From: Blastocystis sp. Blastoise
Taxonomy: Eukaryota > Sar > Bigyra > Opalinata > Blastocystidae
DNA length: 64,000 bases
Direction of reading: 5' to 3'
Assembly: GCA_039096225.1 (NCBI GenBank)
Contig: JBBPEB010000026.1
Span: forward strand, 1-64,000
The position numbers and the translations under genes are program-made. The notes below the pieces were generated by a model that saw nothing but the letters and a program-made list of their open reading frames with translations, was not told where the DNA came from and ran no database searches. Of this stretch, positions 57,201 to 64,000 are shown one piece after another (position 1 is the stretch's first letter; the number at the start of each line of letters is the position of its first letter).

Positions 57201-57477
57201 AAGCTCAGCTGAACCATTATCATAAACAACATCTGCACAATTCTCTCTTAAACGACTTATTCTACCCTTATACCAAGAATTCTGCAAACACCAATTAACA
57301 AAAACAAGTTCTCCTTGAAAAAAGACATTTCCATTTTCTATACTTGTTATTAAAGAAGAGATCCTACAATATACCAAATGACATCGTATTATTAAATTCA
57401 ATAAGCACTTTTTTAGTATTTATAGATGAATTCTCACTTTGAAAATCCTTTTCTAAAAATTGAATAAAGAGAGGCAT
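54274..57477 (-). CDS. Tudor-like, PHD and extended-PHD chromatin protein
   Basis: Likely a nuclear histone-mark reader. The gene starts MPLFIQFLEKDFQ at 57477; about 13 exons give some 650 residues. A Tudor-like barrel comes first (GELVFVNWCLQNSWYKGRI, ADVVYDNGSAELSVPLDWL). Then a PHD finger: CSICFSYNF, VICDGCGQQTHRKCYHV, WFCRLC. An extended PHD follows: CMICYQRLDDG, VWVHACCAEFIPEI, CNVCRQML, GYCIQCSTKDCRASYHPYC and FCRHH. This PHD plus ePHD order occurs in BRPF, JADE, AF10 and ATX proteins. The second half is acidic then Lys/Ser/Thr-rich and probably disordered, with a poly-Ser run from an AGA/TCT-type tract near 55,080. It ends after DIRQVRFDKLVQMITN; the final exon (KIYTHSV) is tentative, and an earlier stop inside the last intron is possible. 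No catalytic domain is seen. Confidence 0.85.
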
Positions 57478-58652
57478 GAATGTTTTAATGTATTTATATT
57501 TATTTTTATTTATATTTATTTTTATTCATTTTTTATATAAATCATGTAATTCTATTTATTTTATTAAATAAATATATTAAAATCTTTGTCCATAAATAAT
57601 TATTTATCATTTCAATAAGAAATAAAGTAGATACTCAAATATTTTTTATGAACATTCTCCTTTTTTCCATTCTAAACAGTATCTTAAACAAAAGAAAAAA
57701 AGTCTTAAATAATAAAATATACTAATTGAATCTATTCTACTAAAAATAACTTAGAAATGATCACATTTTGCGTTTTATAGAATTCATAATCTATAATTCG
57801 TACCTTATATTCAGCGTATCCTTTAACTATTGACTAACGAACACATTTATTTAAAAAAATAAAGAGTTTTTGCGAATTGTCATCCAGTTCTTATAGAGAT
57901 ATTGATTCATATCATAATATTATAATCCAAACAAAATATCAGTCAACATAAAACCAGAATAACCACAATAAAATCAATGTTTCATCAAATTCAACAAGAA
58001 ATCTAAATGAGTTTTACGTTTTTTTCCATCTAAATAAACTTTGCTTATTCCTAATATATATATATATATTATTACACTAATCTATTTGTTAAAATCAGCA
58101 AGAAAAAACAACAAATCTTCATTGAATCCTTGAAATCGTTCCTTCTTGAAAATGTCATTTCATTTATATTAATAAAAAATTAAAAAACAATTAACTATCT
58201 CTAAATTGATATCAACAGAACTAACATAATTCATCTTTTAGTACTTTGAAATTCTTATAATCATAAATACAACAAAAATCAATTGATTCTATCAAATCTA
58301 AGCAACCTATATAAATAAGAGAAAACAATTTATACATTATTTCTAGCAATTTACAGTGACATCACAAACAATTCATTATCCAAATCTCTTCCAAAAGATA
58401 GCTCAATATCTATTTTATGTCATCCATGCCAGCCAACTAGTTACTAACCTTAAAAACCATATTATAGCCGTGATATAACTTTGAAAAGAATAAACAAGTA
58501 TTTGGAATAACCTTGGAAATACGTCAAACAACACAGTTTTTCCTGAGAAAGAAATGCCAGTTCTTTTGACTGTTTTTCCATAAATAATATTTTTCACATT
58601 AAATACTCGATCATCATATCTTTATTAAGGAAAATAATTATCTCCATAGAAT
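57478..58652. other. Divergent promoter region
   Basis: 1.2 kb between the minus-strand PHD gene and the plus-strand surface protein gene, so it should hold both promoters. A 60-codon minus-strand frame at 58,415-58,597 starts with GTG, not ATG, and is not supported. Confidence 0.55.
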
Positions 58653-61600
58653 ATGACAATGATGACTCGCATAATAGCTTACTTTATTTTTGTGAATTGC
58701 ATTCTTTTTGGTATGTTCTTATAGTCAACTCATTAATTAGTTCTATTTAGTTGAATCAACATGCATTAACCCTAAAATCGATGTGCTTGTGACAAAAAGA
58801 TATGGAGCTAATCCTCAACAAGAATCTTTTTCTATTTTTGATGAAGAAAACTTACTTTTAAATGTATCTGGAAGTGTATCTGATGCCTATCAAATAAAAC
58901 AGTGGACTATATGTGCATCTTCCGAAGTCTATTCATTAGATTTATTTGATTCGTATTTTTTTATACTGTTTTTAAATATTTATATGTTATCTATTTTTCA
59001 ATCTAGTGTTGGTGATGGATGGGGAAGTGATACATCAACTTCTTATATTACTATTGAAGTCTTTGGTATTACTCTTCTTCATGATACACTTAATTATGTT
59101 TCTGGAACTTCTAATACTCATAAAACAATAACTTTTTCTTGTATATAATAGTTATTATTATTAAATTTAAATATCATATATTTTTTAGTATATTTAATAG
59201 TATTCTTATAATTCTTTTTTTTATTATATTCTTCTTATAATAGTTTTCGTATAATAGTTTACTTATTATACTCTTCTTATAATACTATTTTTATAATTCT
59301 ATTTTTATAATATTCTTCTTATAATTCTATTTTTATAATATTTTTCTTATAATACTATTTTTATAATATTCTTCTTATAATAATATATACAATATATATA
59401 CTCTATTCTATATAGCTCTTCCTACATTTTTACCTGGATCTTCTTGGCATTATTCATCAGAGAATCAAAATACAACGGAATGGACTATATCTTCTTCTTC
59501 TTCTTCTTCTTCTTCTTCTTCTTCTTCTTCTTCTTCTTCTTCTTCTTCTTCTTCTTCTTCTTGGCCTATTTATAATCCTACGAATCTTCCTTCTCCTCAA
59601 TCTATTACTCGATATTATTATCAATCTATTTCTTATTCTTATAATTATAATACTATCGGATCTTTCTATATATCTATTCGATCTAAAGGAGGTCTAATTA
59701 TATATATAAATGGAAATGAAATCTATCGACATAATCTACCTACGTATGCTTTTATTTATATATACATATATGTATATATTTGTTTTTTTACAATTATTTT
59801 ATTGTTATAAATTTATAAATATTTATTTTTATTATATATATATATATAGTGGCTCTATATCATCAACAACAAATGCTTTAGAATATAATTCTGAATCACA
59901 ATATAATGTGTATATATATATAATTAAGAATTATTTCATATCCTAATCATGCATTGCTTATAGTTAATATATATATATATATATTTAAATTGTATAGTTT
60001 TTTTAAAGTTATATACAAAGTGAATTCTTTTTTACAATTTACATATATATATTGTATATAATTCTTATAGTGCTTCTGTTTACCGTGGTTATTTAAGCGT
60101 TCAAGGTGTTCTTTCTATAGCTGTTGAAGTTCATATGACAGAAAATACTCAAACATTATTCGATGATTTTGATTTTGCTTATAATATTATTCCACTTGCA
60201 GACAATCGTATATATATTTATTTAATTATTATTATTTTTTATTATTAGATATATACATAATTTATTATTTATTTATTTTTATTATATATATATTTTTTAT
60301 TATTCTTTAATTTAATATATATATATATTATTTCCAATTTAATTTAAATATTCTTTCTAGAATGTTCTACTAGTTTATTTACTTATGGAGAAAGTGTATG
60401 TAATCCTGCTTCTGTGAATGTAGACCTCTATAAATGTGAATCTATTACCGATGGCAATTTATCCTCTTATTATATGGTTATGGATCAAGGAACAATGGAT
60501 ATTGTCTATTCTTTCCCTCATAATAGGTATATATATTATTATTATTATTTTAATAATCATTTATTATTATTTATTATTTATTTTTTTTCTTTTAATAATT
60601 TTTTATTTAAATATTTTTTATAATATTTCTTTCATTATTTTCTTCATAATAAAAAAGATTACAGAGTTTGATTCTAAATAAATAATACTATTATTTATAC
60701 TTATATCCTAGAGCTGAATGGTTTAATCAATATTCTATTGCTTCTCCTCCTAATATATTTTATGGTGTTCCTAAAAGTTGGTCTATTTATGGTTCTAATG
60801 ATGGCTCTTCATGGACACTTATTGATCAACAAACAAATGCTCAATTCTCAACATCCAATCAAATCAAAACGTTCACTGTATCATCCAATACAAAAGCATA
60901 TCAAATTATTCAACTCTCTATTAGTATACTCTATATTATTCTTATTCTTATTACATAAAAGTCTATATTTCTTACAGATTTCACATCTATAGATTCTTCT
61001 CTTCTTCCTTCTCAAGTAGCTTTAGGTTATTTTACTATTTCAACATGTAATTATCCAATTACATCAGAGCCACTCTCTTATACTTCTAATACTATTTCTG
61101 GAGTAGCTTATACTTCTTCTTTCTCTATTGAACCTATTCCTACTCAATATATATCGTTCTCTATATCTCCATCAATTCCTTCTACTGTTACTCTTAATAC
61201 TCAAACAGGTCTATTGTCAGGATATGCTCTATATAGTATTGAAGGAATATATACTATTACTGCTATCGACCAATTTACTCGAAGAGAATCAACCTATAAT
61301 ATCACATTTGCTATTACTGGTATTTATATATATTTGTTCATTTTTTAAGTTTTTTAAAATTTATTTATATTTATTTATGTTTTTTTTTTCATTTTTTTTA
61401 TAAATATTTTTTAATTTTTTATTTTTTTTAACATTTTTTATATTTATTTTTTATATATTTTTAAATTTATTTTGCATTTTTTTAAACTCACAATAAATCA
61501 ATAAAATGAACTCTACCTCTAATACTATATAATTTATTCATTACTATATATATATTTCAATTTTTTTTATAGGATGTCCTTCTACTTCACCTGTTCCTAT

Positions 61601-64000
61601 TCAAATATCTCGTTTTACAAATATAAATGCAAATCAAGAGACTTTTAAATTATATACGAATCAAGGTCAAGAACTTTATAATTCAGAATCCACTCTTTTT
61701 GAAGATAATCAAAGTGTTACTATTTCTTTATGTGTACCTCATTCTATTCTACGTATTATTCTATTAGATACAACAGGTGATGGTTGGTCTCCTTCTAGTT
61801 CTGTCTCTATATTCCTTGTTCTTTCTTCTTATAAAACTCAAATTGGATATTTTCATCTCTATAGTGGATCTGAAACATCTTATTCATTCTCTACTATACA
61901 TCCTATTCCTTATAAATCATATAATTGGTATTATTTACAAGGAACTATACCTAATGAATGGTATACAGATTCTTTTGATATAAGTAAATGGTCTATATAT
62001 CCTGCTATGAACACACCTTCTTCTACTTCTACTATATCTTTATATAAACAATTCTTTGAAGTTAATGATCTTGATAATTATAAATCTATTGATATACGTC
62101 TAAAAGCACGTGCTGGATTTATTATTTATATAAATGAACAAGAAGTTTATAGAGCTAATCTTCCTTCTACTACAATTACTACGTCTACTGTTCCTACATA
62201 TTCAAAAACTAGAGCTTATATCTTTATAACAACAATTCTTATTAGTTCATTACATAGTGGCACAAATTCAATTTCTATTTTAACATTAAATAAAGCTAAT
62301 TCAAATCCTTCTAAACTTGAATTTGATTGTATAGTATCTCTTACTAGTTCAAATGTTAATGAAATTCCTAATTATCAATCTGTTTCTTTAACTGATTATG
62401 ATAATAATGATTTATATGCTGCTATTGATTATAATTATGATACCTCTTTCTTTGCTTATTCTACTAGTTATGATGGATCACTTGCTCTTATATTTCATTA
62501 TAGTGATATCGAAGCTTATTTCCATAATAAATATTGTTTTGTTTCTTCTTCTGATAATCCTCAAGATAATGATCCATATACATGGACAGTATATGGTAGT
62601 ACAACAGAAGAACCTCAAGATGAACTACATCGTGTTGATGAATATGAATTTATAGGTAGAGGAAAAAAGAAATGTTGGTATATGACAAGTCATACTACTA
62701 TTTATCCTTATTATATTTTTGTTTTAGAATTTCCTTATGGATTAACTGCTTATGAATTTAGTCTTTCTCAAATTGAATTATTAGTAGAAAATCCTTCTAC
62801 TTTAGTTTTACCTCCTCTTTCTTATTCTCCTAATCCTGTTAATGCTTTTATTGATTCTACATTTCCTACATTAACTATTAATGATCCTCTCTATGAATCA
62901 TTTACTATTACTCCTTCTCTTCCTACTGGACTTACTTTTGATAAAAATACTGGTTTAATTTCTGGTAGTACATCTATTCCACAATCTAGAAAGATCTATA
63001 CAATTACTGCTTTATCTCCTCTTGGTACTACTTCTTTAACTAGATTATCTATTACTATTATTGGTTGTGATTTCCCTAGTACTCGTCTTTCTATTATTAT
63101 TTCTACAGATTCTTTTGGAAATGAACAAGGATTTATATTAAAATCAATTACAAATGAAATTATTGATGAACATACTTCATTTCCACTTAGTACTTCTGTT
63201 TCTTATACTTATTGTTTAGAATCAAATACATATATATTTATAGCTCTTGATTCTGCTAAGAATGGATGGGGTATATCTACTTCTTATTCTCTTTTATTAG
63301 CAGATAATTCTATTATCTCTAAAGGTATTGTTGGAAAAGATTATGAAGAAAAACAAGTTATATTAGATTTTAATTATATGATTCATCCTATTAATAGTTA
63401 TTGGAAATATTGGAGTGAAATGAGTGTACCTTCTGATAGTTGGAATACTATTTCTTTTAATGATGATTCTTGGGATACAGTCATGTTATCTTCTATTAGT
63501 AGAGGTATTAGTATTAGTAAATTCTTAAGAGGATCTTTCTTTTTTGATAAATCTAAATCTTTTATAGGTATTGAAATAACAATTAAAAGTAAAATTGGTA
63601 TTGCTGCTTATTTAAATGGTAATATAATTATTAATAGAAATCTACCTACAAATTTTGTAGCTAGTTCATTAGCACTTCAAGAATATTCTATGGATCAAGT
63701 TTATTCATTAATATTATTTATGAATGATACTCAACTTATTGATGGTAATAATCTATTAGCTATTCAAGTTCATCGAAAAAGTTTAACGAATACAGCTAGT
63801 TTTCTATTTACATCACAAGTTCTCTATATTAGTGAAGGTATGAGTAGAATGAAAGAAGGTAATATTATTATGGATATGGATATATCATCTGAAAATATGA
63901 ATTTATTAATAGATAGTAATACAGATACTGTTCTTATTACAGGTCCTCGTTGTATTGGAGCTATTTATGGATATCAATTTAATAATGAAAATCGTGATTA
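58653..64000 (+). CDS. Secreted modular surface protein with Ig-like domains, partial at the 3' end
   Basis: Starts MTMMTRIIAYFIFVNCILFV, a clear signal peptide, with an intron at 58,711-58,750. At least eight exons follow, then one long open exon from about 61,574 to the window edge. Three jelly-roll-like segments share a DSxGDGW-type phrase: LFDSVGDGWGSDTS, LLDTTGDGWSPSSS and ALDSAKNGWGISTS. Each is followed by a module with GLIIYINGNEIYRHNLP, AGFIIYINEQEVYRANLP or GIAAYLNGNIIINRNLP. A discoidin-like piece reads SWSIYGSNDGSSWTLID (about 60,780), and Ig-like (He_PIG-type) pieces read LNTQTGLLSGYA and PTGLTFDKNTGLISGSTSI. The modules recur in the same order, indicating duplication of a composite unit. 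A Ser tract comes from a TCT microsatellite. Likely cell-surface adhesion; no membrane anchor is visible before the edge. Confidence 0.85.
59491..59562. repeat. TCT microsatellite coding poly-Ser
   Basis: 24 consecutive TTC/TCT units lie within an exon between EWTIS and WPIYNPTNLP. In frame it encodes about 24 Ser, a length-variable linker in the surface protein. Confidence 0.95.

Noticed and set aside
58415-58597. 60-codon minus-strand frame in the divergent promoter region
   Set aside because: Starts at GTG, no splice partner, no recognised domain.
60436-62655. Several Leu/Ile-rich plus-strand frames (60,436, 60,738, 61,128, 61,777, 62,398)
   Set aside because: Off-frame shadows of the surface protein exons.

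Overview
The window is one end of a chromosome from a very AT-rich protist-like eukaryote. It opens with about 516 bp of CCCTAA telomere repeat (TTAGGG on the other strand). Genes are split by many short GT..AG introns, often little more than a TA or AAT microsatellite. Active genes use the standard code: Trp is TGG and Gln is CAA/CAG. The species cannot be named from this sequence. A targeted L-aspartate oxidase, BTB-like/TLDc proteins and an Ig-like secreted giant would fit a free-living or parasitic unicellular eukaryote.

Layout. (1) 1-4,193: telomere and gene-free subtelomere, ending in an array of 11-bp repeats. (2) 4,194-11,390: one very long plus-strand gene of about 24 exons. It encodes a tyrosine recombinase domain between Ser/Asn-rich low-complexity regions, with a C-terminal segment that looks like a degenerate Ulp1/C48 protease fold. 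This is the most unusual locus in the window. (3) 11,400-31,000: a gene graveyard. It holds at least three long decayed minus-strand genes with recognisable exons interrupted by TAA and TGA, a segmental duplication (14.0-14.7 kb against 29.6-30.3 kb), membrane-protein relics, two tRNA-like elements, and a palindromic hairpin cluster mixed with telomere-like motifs.

(4) 32,000-57,500: a normal gene zone, all on the minus strand: a BTB-like/TLDc protein, a BTB-like/leucine-rich protein, a large helical-repeat protein with a PH-like segment, arginyl-tRNA synthetase, L-aspartate oxidase with a mitochondrial-type presequence, and a Tudor-like/PHD/extended-PHD chromatin protein. (5) 58,653 to the end: a plus-strand secreted or surface protein of Ig-like, discoidin-like and jelly-roll-like modules, running off the window.

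The housekeeping genes do not form one pathway; they cover translation, NAD synthesis, chromatin reading and oxidation/signalling-type adaptor functions. Exon models were built by hand from reading-frame continuity across GT..AG introns. Outer limits of relics are approximate.
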